Below, piece by piece: positions 30,267 to 42,980 of a stretch of 64,000 nt of DNA (its first letter is position 1; the number at the start of each line of letters is the position of its first letter). Source of the stretch: Elusimicrobiota bacterium (GTDB taxonomy: Bacteria; Elusimicrobiota; Elusimicrobia; UBA1565; UBA9628); assembly GCA_023213235.1 (NCBI GenBank), contig CP096137.1:2152908-2216907 (forward strand). The letters run 5' to 3'. Under the pieces are notes generated by a model. That model ran no database searches. It was not told the DNA's origin and worked only from the letters and a program-made list of their open reading frames with translations. The translations under genes were made by a program, and so were the position numbers.

Positions 30267-33200
30267 CGGGAGCCGCCGCGAGCACGGCCTCGCGCGCGGC
30301 GCGGCGCGCGGCGAGCGCGGCCTGCAACGCGGCCTCCGCGGCCGCGACGCCGTCGTCCGACGCGGCGGCGGGCTTGGCCGCGAGCCGGCGCAGCTCTTCC
30401 TCGTAGACGCGCAGGCGCGCGTCCTGGCCCTCGGCGCCGAGCTCGAGCAGGACGGCCATGACGACGCGGTCGACGGCGCCGCGCCGCGGGTCGGCCGACA
30501 GCGAGCCGCCGTCCGCGCCGTGTCCGAGGCCGAGCTCGGCCAGCGCGGCGAGGTACGCGGCGCGGCCCGTCTCCGTGCGCGCCCACGCCTCGTCGTAGTT
30601 GCCGGCGCGGCCTCGCACGGACTCGAGCGTCTCGCGGCGGGCGCCGCCGCGGAAGGCGGCCAGCGCGTCGGCGCGGGCCGCCTCGCGGTCTTCGGCGGCC
30701 CAGCGAACCTCGCGCAGCAGCGCGCCCGAGCCGAACACGATGTTGAGGCGCCCGTCGAGCGTGCGCGGGTCCTTGGAGGAAACGGACTCTCCCGGGGCGA
30801 GAGCGCCGCCGCGGCTGTCGACGACGGCGGGGAACTGGCTCGGGTCGAAGTACCGCTGGACCGGGTCGGGCAGGATGCCCAATACGTCGATCGCGTGGAG
30901 CAAGGTCCCGCCGGGTCCGCGGCGAATGGTCGCGCCGCCTTCGCCGCGGCGCGCGTAGGAGCGGCCGAGGTAGCCGTGCTGGTTGGGGTCGCGCCCGTCG
31001 ATCATGCGCACGGGAATCTGGACGACGCCGCGCGGCAGTTCGAGGAGGAGGTCCGGCCACTGCGCGGGGAATACGCCCAGCGCCGCGCGGCGGTGGCCGC
31101 GTCCTCGGCCGCGCGCAGGCGCGCCGCCTCGAGCTCGCGGCCGAGCGAGATGGACAGTCCGGTCGCCGGGTCTATCCAGCGCTTCGGGCGGGCGGTCGGC
31201 GCGAACTCCGCGTCGGTGTCCTTCCACACGCGGCCCGAGGCGTCCTCCAGCCACCAGCCGCCGGCGTTGGCCTCGAGCTGCTCGCGCGATTCATAGACGC
31301 GCCGGACTCGACCCAGAGCGTCGGTCGAGACCGCGAGCGGGGCCTCGCCGAGCCAGCGGACCGGCGTGCCGCCGAGAGCGATCAGGCGCGTTCCCACGCG
31401 GGCCGCGACGACGGTCCCGTCCTGCGCGAGCCCGATCGCGAGCTGGGCGCAGCGATGGAACGTCCACTCGCGCGACGGATCCCCGTCGTCCTTGGCCGCC
31501 TCCATCGCCTTGTCCAGCTCCTTCTCGTCGAGGTAGACGGCGACGGGGGAGCCGGCGGCGTCGAGCGCGAAACCGAAGGCCGACAGCTTGAGCTTGAGCC
31601 AGCCGGCGCGGCGCGCGTCGAGGGCGGCGCGGCGCGCCTCGTCGGAGAGCGCGAGCAGGCCCGCGCGGCCGAGCTCGGCGCGGCGGAAGGAGGCGGCGTC
31701 GCCGGAGGACTCGAGCGCCTCGAGCGAGGGCCAGCGCGCGGCCTCGGGCGGGGGCCGTCCGTCCGGACGAGGGCGACGAGCTCCGACGGCGCGCGCAGGC
31801 GCGCCGCCGCCGGGGAACCGCGCGCCGCAGGCCCGTGCGCGAGTCGAGCGCGGCCTCGAACCACAGCACGCGGCCCTCGCGCTCGAGGCGGCGCAGGTCG
31901 GACAGCGAGATCGCCTCGCCGGCGCCGCGCCCGTCGAGGACGACCTCGGCGGTCTCGAGCGCCCGGTCGAGCGCGGCGCGGCGCGCGGCTTCGTCCCGGC
32001 GGCTCTTGACGAGCGCCAGGCGCTCGCGCGCGGCGTCGTCGCCCTCGATGATCTCCGACCAGCCCGCGGCCAGCGCCGCCTCGCCGTCGGCCGGCGGCGC
32101 GCCGACGAAGGTGCGGGGCGCCGAGAAGCGCCGTCCCGCGACGACGACGAGGCGCCCCTCGGCCTCGAGGCGGCGGATCTCGGCGGCCCCGCTCCAGACG
32201 ATTCCGTCCTTGGACCGCAGCGCCACGAGCGCGGGCAGGGGCTCGGTCCGGCCGGTCCAGCGCGCCTTCATCGCGCGCAGGAACGCGAGGCTTTCGGAGG
32301 CGGGGGCGAGCTCGCGCGCCTCCGCGGGATCGAAGCGCAGCGCGCGCAGGCGCGACTCGCCGAGCGCGATCGCCGCGTCGAGCGTCAGGATGCCCCGCCC
32401 CCAGCGCAGGCGGTCGGCGCGGCGGGCCAGCGACGCGCGGACGCCGAAGAGCCCGTCGAGCGCGCGCGTCCACGCCGCGTCGGCCGCGGCCTCGGGAAGC
32501 TCGAGCGTCCGCGCGAGCTCCGCGTCGAACTCCTCGAGCGCGGCGACGTACTCCTCGAGCGCCTTGTCCTTGAGAAGGTGGTCGGCCGGGGATTGCGCGC
32601 GCGCGAGCCACGCGGCCTGAGCCGAGCGACGCGCCGCGGACGCGCGCGCGTCGAGCTGCAGGAGGCGCTTGACGGGCTTGTCGAGAGCGGGCGGCGCCGC
32701 GGCGGCGTTCCAGTAGACGAGGGACAGCTCGGAGGAGACCCGGCCCTCGGCGGCGAGCGCGTCGCCCTCGGCCTCGGAATCGGCCGCGGCCTGGTGCCGC
32801 AGGAAGCCCATGAGCCCGGTCCACGACGTCGAATGCGCCGGATCGCCGGCCTGCAGCTCGCCGAGGATGCGCGCGAGGACGGACTCAACCTTGCGGCGGC
32901 GGCCCTGCAGGTCGACCTTCATGAGGCGCTCGAGCCGTTCGGCCGCGTCGTACTCGTCCATCATGCGCACGGCCTTCTCATCGAGCGCGGAGAGCCGGTA
33001 GGTCTCGACGAGGGCCTTGAGCTCCGCGCGCGCCGAGGCCGGAGCGCCGGCGAGCAGCTCGTCGCAGCGCCGCTCGAACTCCGGGTCGAGCAGGCGGTCG
33101 GCCCACCACGCGAGCAGGCGCTCGCGCGCCGTCCGCTCGGCGGGCTCCAAAGGATCACGGTCCGACGCGGCGCCGCGCGGGCGCGCGAAGGGCGCCGGGG

Positions 33201-36200
33201 AGACGCCGAGCGCGGTCAGCTCGGCGGTCAGGCGCGCGAAGTCCTCGGCCAGCGCCTGGACGGCCGCCGCGAACTCCTCCTGCGCGCGGGCGGCCTCCTC
33301 GCGCGCGGAGGCGATCTCGGAGGCGGGGAAATCCGCGCGCGCACGCGCTCGACCGCGCCGAGCAGGTCGCGCCGCGCCGCGAGCTCGCGCAGGCGCAGCG
33401 CGGCGACGAGCCGCGTCTTCTCGGCCACCGACGCCATGAGGCTGTGCAGGAGCAGCGCCAGCGACTGCAGGCGGCGAGAGGACTCGAGCTCGCGGCGCAG
33501 CGCGTCGCCGACGACCTCGATCAGCGCGGAGCGCACGCGCTCGGGGTCCGGAGCCTCGAGGAAGCCGCCCTGCACCCAGGTCCCGCGGAACATGCCGACG
33601 GCGGCCAGCGGCGTGAAGCCGCGGGAGCTCATCTTCTCGGCGAGCAGGTCGGCGCGCAGCTGCGGAAGGCGGTCGCGGCCGGCGGCGAGCTCGGACGGAA
33701 GCCCCTTGGTGAACAGAGTCTTCTTGAGGAGCTCGAGGTCGAAGGCCTCGGCGTCGGCGATCTCGCGGGCGGCGGCGGCCGCGAGGCCGCCGTCGTCGGA
33801 GGCGGGCAGCAGGCCGAGCAGCGCCTCGGGAGGGATGCCGGAGGGCAGGCGCAGGAGCGCGGCGGCCTCGGCCAGGTCGCGGGCGACGCGGGCGCGCGCC
33901 TCCGCGCCGATGCCCACGCCCTCCGACCAGCGCATGAGCGCCGCGTCGAAGCGAAGGCGCGCGAGCAGGAGGTCGGCGCGCGTGCGCGCGGCGGCGGCCG
34001 CGGCGGCGCGCTCCTCGTCGCCGCGCTCCTCGCGCAGGCGGGCGAGCTGGGCGAGCGCCTCGGGCGGCGTCGAGGGGCTGCGCAGGCGCGCCTCGAGCCA
34101 GCCCTCGATGAAGGAGCGGCCGACGGGGTCGCCGGACAGCGTCTGGCGGTGGTCGTAGAATCGGATCGAGCCCTGCGCCTCGAGGGGGCCCCGGTCCTCG
34201 AGGGCGCCGAGGTCCCGCGCGTCGCCGCGCGGGGGCGTCGAGCGCAGGACGGCCTCGCGCAAGCGGTCGCGCAGTTCGGCGTAGCTGCCCGGCAGGCCCG
34301 CGGTCTCCGCGGCCGACGGCTCGCCGCCCCAGGCCGCGGCCTGCGCGCGCAGCAGCGCCTCGCGCCGCGCGAGCTCGAGGTCGAGCGCGCGCGACGCCGC
34401 GTCCGCGCGTCCGGCCAAGGCGGCGCGCGCCGTCTTGACGCGGCTGAGCTCGATGGCCAGGCGGGCGCGCACCGCGGGCAGGGACTCGTCGAAGGCCTCG
34501 AGCGCGCGCTCGGCGGCCAGGGTGCGCTCGCGCGCGATCGCGACGAGCTCGGCGGAGGGAAGGCCGTCTCCGGAGAGCGCGGCGATGAGGCCGCCGATCG
34601 AGCGGCCGATCATGGAGACGGGGTCGAGGCGCAGCCGCTCCACGGACAGCCCCTTATCGACGGAGGTCTCCACCGCCCGCGCGATCGCCAGGCGCGAGAC
34701 GAGCGCGTCGCGCGCGGCCGCCGCGGGGTCGGAGCGCGCGGAACGGGCGGCGAGCGCGGCGATCGCGGCCCCGGCCTCCACGGAGAAGCGCAGCTGCGCG
34801 TCGAGCGGGCGGCCGAGCAGGTGGTTGGCCGCCGTGCGCGCGTCACGCAGGCGCGCCTTGAGGCCGGAGAGCTCTCCGCGCGCCGCGCGCAGTCGCTCGG
34901 CCGCGGCCGGGGTGCCGTCCAGAGCCGCTTCGAGCGAGGGGAGCAACTCTCCTTCATAGAGCGCGATCTGCTTCGCGGCGAAGGACGCCTCGAGCAGGGC
35001 GCGCGTCAGGTCGAAGGCGAGGTCGCCGGCCGCCTTCTCCTGTAGCCGCGCGTAGAGGTGAGCCTCCTCGCCGCGCCGCGCGACGTCGAGCTGGCGCAGC
35101 TCCTCGGGCGCCAGGTCGATGCCGACGACGGGCAGGACCGCCAGGCCCGTGATGCCGAAGGCCGGGATCAGCGCGACGCCGGCGGCCGTGATGTTGGCGC
35201 CGACCGAGAGGTCCACGTCGACCTTGCGGTATCTCCGGTCCGCGGCCTCGAGCAGCTCGCGCGCCGCTTCGGAGCGGCGGCCGAGCGCTTCCCAGGAGGC
35301 GGAGCGCGTGACGGCCGTGTTCCACGCGTCTTCGATGGACTTCGGCTCGTCGCGCGGCAGGTCGGGCCCGCTCGACGTCTCGCTTTGCTCGTCGAGCGCG
35401 GCCCAGGCGTCCTGCAGGGAGCCCTCGATGCCGCAGCGCAGGCCGTCGGCCGCCGCGTCGAGCCAGCGGCGCGCGCGCGCGCGAATCTCGGGGAGCCGAT
35501 CAGCGCGTTGCGATAGAGCCGGATGCCGTCCGAGAGCTCATGGCGCGCCTCCTCGGCGGCCTTCTCCGCCTCGGCCGCGCGCTCGCGCCAGGCGCGGGCG
35601 GCGACGCGCTCGGAGCGCGCGCGCAGGCGCGTGGACTTCATGCGCGCGGCCATCTCCAGAAGCGCCGCGCGCGACTGCAGCTCCAGAGAGGCGATCGTGC
35701 GGCCCTTCGTGGGGTCCCAGACCGGCAGGCGCACGGTGACCGCGGCGCCGAGGGCCTGGCTCGACAGGGTGTCGGGAAGCTGGGCGCCGACCGAGAACGT
35801 GAGCTTTTCGATCCACGGCACCCAGTCCAACACCGCGCTCTCGGCGGGCGGAACGTTCAGGGAGGTGCGCGCGCGCGCGAGCAGGGCGCCCAAGCGCTCG
35901 GAACCGCGCAGCGAGCGCGCGACCATCGCGAGCACGCGGTCGAGGTCGGCCGGGTTGACGCCGTCGAACGGCAGCGCCTCGTCGGGGCCCCGCCCCGTCA
36001 GCGCGGCGTACTTCAGCGTCGCGCGGCGCAGGGCGTCGCCGGCCTCGATGACGCGGGCCTCGGCCTCGGCGCGCAGGACGGCGTCGTCGGCGTGCCCGGC
36101 GAGCCAGGCCGCGAGGTCGCGGCGCCAGCGCGCGAGCGCGATCTCGGCCAGCGCCGCTTGCCAGGCCTTCGCGGTCTCGAGCAGGCGCTCCTGAAGGTCG

Positions 36201-39200
36201 AGACCGAGCGAGAAGAGCTCGGCGGCGCGCGCCTCGATGAGCTCGCGCTGGCTCTTGGACAAGGTGAGCTCGGTGTTGGTGCCGACCTGGAAGCCGCCGC
36301 CCGTCGCGCGCTCCGCCGTGCCCGGACCGACGGGACCGGAGACGAAGCCGACCATCGCGCGCTGCTTGACGTTGTCGAGGAGGGCGCCCGCGCGGCGAAG
36401 CTCGTCGACTCGCCGCGTCAGGCGGCCGATCTCGAGCACGATCAGGCGTCGTCCCGCGTCGGCGTCGAAGGCGCGCGCGAGCTCGGCCAGGGCCGGGTCG
36501 TTCGCGCCGTCGCGCGCGAAGAACTTCGTGACCGCCTCGTCGAACTCCGCGAGCGTCCTGCCGCCGCGCAGGTCCTCGGCGGCGGCGCCCGTCACCGAGC
36601 GCCAGAGCTCGCCGAGCGTGTACGTCGACTCGAAGGAGACCGTCAGCCGGTCGTTGAGGCCGATGTAGCGCGAGCCGTAGGACAGCGCGAGCTCGGAGTT
36701 CTCGCCCGTGCGCTTGCGGATCTCGGCGAAGTACGCCGAGCCGGTGCCGGCCAGCTTGCCCTGGGCGTTGACGACGACGCCCATGTCCGGGATCTCGTAA
36801 GAGACGCGGCCGTTGTAGGAGTCGTAGCGCTCGCCCATCTCGGCGCCGGCGCCGACCGACAGTCGCGTCGAATGCCCGCCGACGTCGAAGGTGAAGCCCT
36901 TGAGGATCGTGGCGCCGAGCGCCTGCTGGGTGAGCGGGTCGGTGCCCGACGTCTTCGCGTAGTACAGCTCCAGATCGAAGCTGTCCTTCTGGTCGAGCGC
37001 CGCCGCGAGGTCGACGCCGAGGCCGACCTTCGACCGCCGGTACTCGCGGTCCTGACCGCGGCCTTCAATCAAGAACTGCTCATTCAAAGTCGGATCGTAC
37101 CCCGTGAAGTCGAGGTTCACCGTCTGCAGGAAGCGGCGCGGGTCCTTGGCGAACAGCGCCGTCTGCTCGGCGTTCATCGACAACACCTTGGAGAACTTCA
37201 CCTTCGTCTTGAGGTTGCCGCCGTAGTACGAGGGCTTGCCGCCGGAGTCCGCCGCCGCGAAGTCGGCGAAGCCGGCGGCGCCGAAGTACACCTTGCCGTC
37301 GGCGACCATGAGCGCGAAGTCGTCGAAGACCATCATGCGCGCCTCGCGGGCCTGAGAGCCGACGGTCAGGTCCGGCGGGATGTCCTGGACGAACTTGTGG
37401 AAGGTCACGTCGAGATAGTTGACCATGCGGTCGGAATCCAGCGACTCGACGCGCACGGTCACGCCCTGGTCGCCGAACGGCGCGTTGCCCGCGGAGGGAG
37501 GGGAGGCGAAGCGGTGGCCGATCACGCTCAGGTTCTGGCCCCACAGCTTGCCGACGTTGCCGAGGGTGACCTGCTGCGCCGTCTCGAGGCCGCCCGGCGT
37601 GGAGAACTCGCTCTGGTAGACGAGGTAGAAGCCGTCCGTGCCCTCGCCGACCTCGACCATCTTCGTGCCCGGCAGCAGCTGCGCGAGCGCGCGCGGATCC
37701 TTGAGTATCTGCTCGCGCAGCGCGACGAGGTCGCGCGCGGCCGAGTCCGCGGACAGCGCGCCGAAAAGCTGGGTCAGGAACTTCTCGAACTGCGACTTCG
37801 GGATCGCGATCGTCTGCCCGCCGCGGCTCTCCGCGAGCCACGCGGGGCCCGCGCGGCCGACGGCCTCGGCGCGCCGAGCGAGGGCGGGCGTCAGGCGGCC
37901 GAGGTCGCCGACGGGCTCGAGCGCCTTGTCGAGCGCGGCGCGCTCCGCGCCGAGCGCCTTGAGCGTCGCCTCGACGGCCTTGCCCGCGGCGTCGCGCGCG
38001 CTCGGCGCGGCGGGCCTCGATGTTGGTCTCGAGGACCGTGCGCGTGCGGTCTTGAATCGCCGATATGTTCTGGCCGACGCGCGCCAGCGCCGTCTCGTTG
38101 GGGTCGTCGAGCTGGCGCAGCCAGCCGACGACGGTCGAGCGCTGCTCCTGGATGCCGCGGCGCGACTTGTCGAGCGCGTCCCGGAATTCGAGCGCCGCCT
38201 TGCGCTCGGCGTCGAGCGCCTCGTCGCCGCTGCGGTACACCTCGCCGAGCGTGTCGTAGTAGGTCTGGACGCGACCGACGGTGCCGACGCCCTCGGCGCT
38301 CCAGCCCGCCTTCTGCCCGAACAGGTCGGCGCCCTCGCGCGTCACCGTCGCGAGGCGCTCGAAGATCGAGGCCTTGCGGTCGAGCACGGCCTCGCCGCCC
38401 GAGAGCTCGCCTCCGACCCAGGCCAGGTCGGCGTCGAGATCGGCGACGGCGGCCGCGAGGCCGGCGGCGGCGCGGCCGAGGAACGCCTCGAAGACGGGGA
38501 TGCGGTCGCGCAGGTAGTCGTCGGAGGTCGTGACGAGCGCGTCGGCGAACAGGAAGCGCGCGAGGCACTCCGCGTAGGAGTTTCCGGTGCCCGCGTTCGT
38601 CGTCGGCACGAGACGCTTGACCGCCTCGAGGCCCAGCAGCGCGATGCGCTGGTTCGTCGAGACGTCGAGCGGCGGCTGGGTGCCGGTCGGGATGCCGGAG
38701 CCGCCGCCGACGGCGAGGTCGGTCCCGCCGCCCGCGGCGAGCGCGGCGTCCGCGGCCGCCTTCACGTCGGCGGCCATGTTCTGCAGGACTCGACCGTCGG
38801 CCATCGCCGTCAATCTCGGACCGGTGGCGGGAGACTCCGCGTCGAGGTCGGCGGGCAGCTTGTAGCGCGCCGCGAAATCCTTGCCCGTCAGCGCGTCCAT
38901 CTGCCGCAGGATGTCGGCCACCTCGCCGGCCAGGGCGTTCATCCGCGCGGCGCGCGTGCGGCGCTCCTCCCGGTACTGCGCGGCGCGCCGGACGAGGGAG
39001 TACGGCACGCGCTCCCCGTATAGATCCTCCGTCTCCATGTTGTTCGGGTCCCGGCGCCGGCGCATCGAGTCCTGGTAGTCGGTCACGATCTTGCGGTAGT
39101 CCTCGTACTGGACGCGGACCGTCGCGATGCCGGCGCGCGCCGCCGACGCGTCGTAGGCCTTCGCGCCGTTGGACGCCAGGCCCCAGGGCAGCGCCTTGCG

Positions 39201-41641
39201 CAGGCCGTCGGAGATCCGCTCGTAGAGGTTCTTCTTCTCTTTATAAAGCGTCGCGTACCCGTCCTCCGTGGAGGAGGGATCGCTCTGGGAGATGCGGTCG
39301 CGCTGGAACGGGATCAAGGTCCCGTCGAGCAGGTCCTGCAGGGAGTCGAGCATGGGCCCGAGCTTTTGCGAGACCAGCGCGCGCTTGCGGTCGATCAGCG
39401 CCTGGCCCGAGCCGCCGGAGGCGACCCACGCCTCGTCGAGCGCGACGTCGTCGAGGACGGCGCGCAGGCCGGCGACGGATTGCGTGAAGGCGGCGAGCGC
39501 CTTCGGGAGGACCTCGGCGACGGGCTTCTCGAGCGCCTTGGCCGTCGCCGCGGCCTCGAGCCGGCGCGCCGTGAGGTCGCCCAGGAAAGGAATGAGCCGG
39601 GAGAGATCGATCTTGCGCGTCTTCGCCTCGAAGCCGGCGTCGGTCTCCGGGAACTGCGCCGCCTCGAGCCGGTCGAGCAGCTCGGTGAGCGCCGTGCGCA
39701 GTTCCTCGGCGGATTTGCCCTTCAGGCGCGGCAGCGCGGCGCCGGGCGCGCCCTTCTCGATGAGCGCGGCGATCTCGTCGGCCTGCTCGGCGAGGGAGTC
39801 GCTGCTTCCTTTAAGACGCGCCTCGAGCTCCAGGCTCTCGCGGCGCCACACCGCCAGCGACTCCGGGCGCGAGTCGCCGAAGTCGTCGACGACGCGGGTC
39901 GTTCCCGAAGGGTCGCCCGCGCGGCGCACCGCGTCGAGGAGCTTGACGTGCTCGTCGTATTGAGAGCGCCAGTGGTCGCGGCGCCGCGCGAGCAGGGCCA
40001 GCACCGCCTCGCGGGTCGGGTTGGCGACGGTCTCCGCGGGCACGCCCGGCACCGCGACGACGAGCACGCCGGCGAACTCGACCGGCGCCGAGCCGATGCG
40101 CGCGTCGGCCTCGGCGAGCTTGCGGCGGTAGTCCGCGACCTCGGCGGACTTGGCCTGGAGGTAGTCGAGCGAGAGGTCGGAGACGCCCGACGGCGAGGCG
40201 CTGCCGTGGATGAGGGCGTCCCGCAGCGCGGGCAGCAGGGCCAGGCGCCGCGCGTACTCGGCCGGCGCGTCGGCGGAGCGGCCGCGGTCGCGCGCGTCGA
40301 TCGAGGCGAGCAGGCCGGAGACGTCGGCGCGGAAGCGCACGACCGCGGCCGCCAGGCCGCCGACGCGGACCGACAGCGAGGCGAAGTCGTCGCGGCGCTT
40401 GAGGTCCTCGGCGGTCTGGGCCTCGGCTTCGCGCCGCCACTCGTCGGCGCGGCCCGCCTGCGTACCGGCCCCGCCGGCGGCGGCGCCGTTCTCGGTCCGG
40501 CGGCGCTCGATCGCCTCGAGCTTCCGCTCCACCAAAGCCTGCATCTTCCCCAGAGCCTCGTCGGCCGAGTTCAGCAGGCTCAGGCTGTAGGACAGGTCCA
40601 TCACCATCGCCAGGCGCGCGAAGTTCTTGCGGAACTCCAGCATCTCGCGCCCGCCGCGGCGCTCGCGCAGGGCGGCGGCGCGGGAGCGGTCGGCGACGGC
40701 GAGCACGGCGTCGGCGGCGTCGCGCGCGGCCAGGCCGGCCTGCAGCTCGGCGTTGAGCGCCTCGACGCGGGCGACCCGCGCCTCGACGGCGTCCTCGGCG
40801 GGCGTGCCGGCCAGGTCCGGCTTGACCGCGCCCGGCGCGGCCGGGCTCCCGGACTGAGCGTCGTCGAACATGCGGCGCAGGGCCTCGATCGACGCCCACC
40901 GCGACTCGCGCGCGTCTTCGGCGCCGGACCCGGGGCCGTCGTCCGGCAAGAGAGGGTTCACGCGCCCGATGAGCCGCTCCAGACGCGCCAGCTCGTCCTC
41001 GTTTCCCGCGCCGTGGGCGAGGTCGCCGGACTGGCCGAGCCGCTCGCGCAGCAGCGCCTCGGCGCCGGACGGCAGCGCGGGGCGCTCGGGCCTCAGGGCC
41101 GCCGGCTCGGGCAGGGCCTTGGCGGCGACGATGGTCCCGAAATCCGGCGCGGACACCGCGGCGGCGCGGCGCGCGGCGGCGTCGTGGCCGGCCAGCAGGA
41201 TCTTCTCGTCGGGCGCGTTCTCGACCGCGAGGCCGAGCGCGAGGGCGAGCGCGTCGAGGTGCGCGCGCGCCGAGGCCGGGGAGGCGCCGTGCGCCTCGGC
41301 CCACGCCAGGACCGCCGCGCGCCGCGCGGGCGGAGCCGCCGCGGCGGCGTCGCGCGCCGCGCGTCCGAGCGCGTCCGCGGACCCGGCCTCGAGGGCCGCG
41401 AGCACCGCGTCGAAGGCCTCGCGGGCGCCGGACGGCAGCGCCCGCGCGGCGGCCGGCGCGGGAACCGGCAGGGCCGCGTCCTTGGGAACCCAGCCGAGGG
41501 AGGAGACGGCGTCGCGCAGGGCCTCGGCGGGGGCGGGGAGGCGGCGAAGGCGGGCTGGACGGCGAACGCCAGGGAGAGCACGCACGCCAGGAGTCGGCGC
41601 GCGGCCCCGGGACGGGATTCTCGGCGAGAGGGGTATCCCAT
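30220..41641 (-). CDS. Giant secreted protein (about 3,800 residues): long helical region, beta-rich segment, TolC-like helical units
   Basis: A signal peptide (RRLLACVLSLAFAVQPAFA) opens a frame that, after repairing seven small indels, has no stop for 11.4 kb. Residues about 30-1200 are mainly Ala/Arg/Glu-rich helices. A beta-rich stretch near 37.3-36.6 kb has alternating strands (GGHSTRLSVGAGAEMGERYD). It is followed by helical parts with TolC-like turns (FSVGAQLPDTLSSQALGAAV; DLSVGANITAAGVALIPAFG), then more helices and an unassigned C-terminus (PRGVVQIPVRMIDGRDPNQH). Breaks: 41535-41538, near 38000, 35490-35493, 33326-33329, 31812-31815, 31750-31754 and 31068-31071. An outer membrane or periplasm-spanning role is inference. 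Separate adjacent genes remain possible. Confidence 0.6.
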
Positions 41642-41964
41642 TAGGCCCAGCGATTCCGGCTCCAGGGACCTACACGTACTAGAGCCAGAGGCCTATCCTA
41701 CCACGGGCCGTTCGGGAAAGTCAAGTGCCGGATGTTAAGTTTCCATTCTCCGTCGGTGGCTTAAACTTTAAAGCCTGGCACCATATGACAAACGTATTAC
41801 TATTCGCAAGGTTGTGCACATATTCACAAGTCAAATTGCCATGCTCGGTTCTCCTCATTTTCGGTTCTTGATCGTCCCACATGGGTCCACTCGGCCTACA
41901 TGCTTTCTCCCGCCGTTCCTGTCGTTTCAGGAGGCTCTTTTATAATGCTAAACTGGCCCTGATA
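41642..41964. other. AT-richer intergenic region between the giant gene and the 110-residue ORF
   Basis: About 320 bp with divergent gene starts on both sides. It holds AAGCCTGGCACC (41771-41782), identical to a repeat fragment at 62854-62865, a TAGGAT hexamer on the minus strand near 41695, and TATAAT at 41941-41946 ahead of the plus-strand gene. No ORF or RNA gene is seen. Confidence 0.5.
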
Positions 41965-42297
41965 ATGGACCAAGCCCAGACCGACACCGTCGACCGCCTC
42001 TGGAAGGCCGCCCGCTACCTTCCGCAGACCGTGCGCCTGCTCGGGACCCGCTACCGGACCCTCTTCCTGGCCCACGCCCAGCGCTGCCGGCCGGACGGCG
42101 ACGCGGGAACGGTCGCCGACGCCCTGGCGTTCGCCGACTACCTGGCCAAGCAGGAGCGCGTCGGCCTCCTGGGTCCCGAGCGGACGGCGCTGGCCCGCGA
42201 CGCGAAGGCCCTGCGCCGCCGCTTCCGCCTGCGCCGCGACGGCGACAAGGTCTCGGCGACCGAGAAGTGGAAGATCCTTCAGTGGATCGGCCTGTGA
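41965..42297 (+). CDS. Small helical protein of unknown function
   Basis: 110 residues, charged and helical (VDRLWKAARYLPQTVRLLGT; ADYLAKQERVGLLGPERTAL), with no membrane segment. TATAAT lies 18 nt upstream of the ATG. Its stop overlaps the GTG of the following O-methyltransferase (GTGA), so the two are co-translated. No family recognised; coding is intact. Confidence 0.5.
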   Translation: MDQAQTDTVDRLWKAARYLPQTVRLLGTRYRTLFLAHAQRCRPDGDAGTVADALAFADYLAKQERVGLLGPERTALARDAKALRRRFRLRRDGDKVSATEKWKILQWIGL

Positions 42298-42979
42298 GCG
42301 GCCACAAGGCCGCCGGCGACGTCGGCTACCGCACCGAGGGCCTCCTCAATTTCGTCACGAAAACGATCGCGCGCGAGGACGCCGTCCTGCGCTCGATCCG
42401 CGAGGAGACCCCGGCCCGCGGCCTGCCGCCGATCTCGGTCGGACCCGACGAGGGGCGCCTGCTTCACTTCCTCGCGTCCTCCATCGGCGCGCGCCGGATC
42501 GTCGAGGTCGGCACGCTCGCCGGCTACTCCGCGTGCTGGCTCGCGAAGGCGCTGCCGACGGGGGAATGCTCCACTCGATCGAGTACGACCCGAAGCACGC
42601 CGCCGTCGCCAAGGACAACGTCGCCCTCGCGGGCCTCGACGACAAGGTCAGGATCCACGTCGGGGCCGGTTCCGCCGTCCTGCCCTCTCTCGAACAGCAC
42701 GGCCCGTTCGACCTCGTCTTCATCGACGCCGACAAGACCGGCTACGCCGACTACGCGCGTTGGGCCGCGAAGAACGTGCGCCCGGGCGGCCTCGTGATCT
42801 GCGACAACGCCTACCTGTTCGGCAACCTTCACCGCGACGACCTCCCGCCGGGCCACGACGACGTCCCCAAGGTCGCGCCGATGCGCGCCGCGTTGTCCCT
42901 TCTCGCCGACGAGAAGGTCTTCACGTCCTGCGCGATGCTGCCCACCGGCGAGGGCATGGCCGTCGCCGTCAAGCGCTGA
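42294..42979 (+). CDS. Class I SAM-dependent O-methyltransferase (Methyltransf_3)
   Basis: About 228 residues. Family blocks: LLHFLASSIGARRIVEVGTL (motif I, VEVGTxxGYSA), LHSIEYDPKHAAVAKDNVAL, FDLVFIDADKTGYADYARWA (the metal-binding IDAD/K motif) and VRPGGLVICDNAYLFG with the D-N metal ligands. This is the catechol/caffeoyl-CoA O-methyltransferase fold, using a divalent metal to methylate catechol-like hydroxyls. GTG at 42294 overlaps the preceding stop. One frame break at GGGGG 42560-42564. The ClpS-like gene follows 1 bp later. Confidence 0.87.
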
Positions 42980-42980
42980 C

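Noticed and set aside
31588..39023. Several long plus-strand frames opposite the giant gene
   Set aside because: Their products are low-complexity Arg/Ala/Gly-rich shadows. The minus-strand reading has a signal peptide, alternating beta strands and helical heptads.
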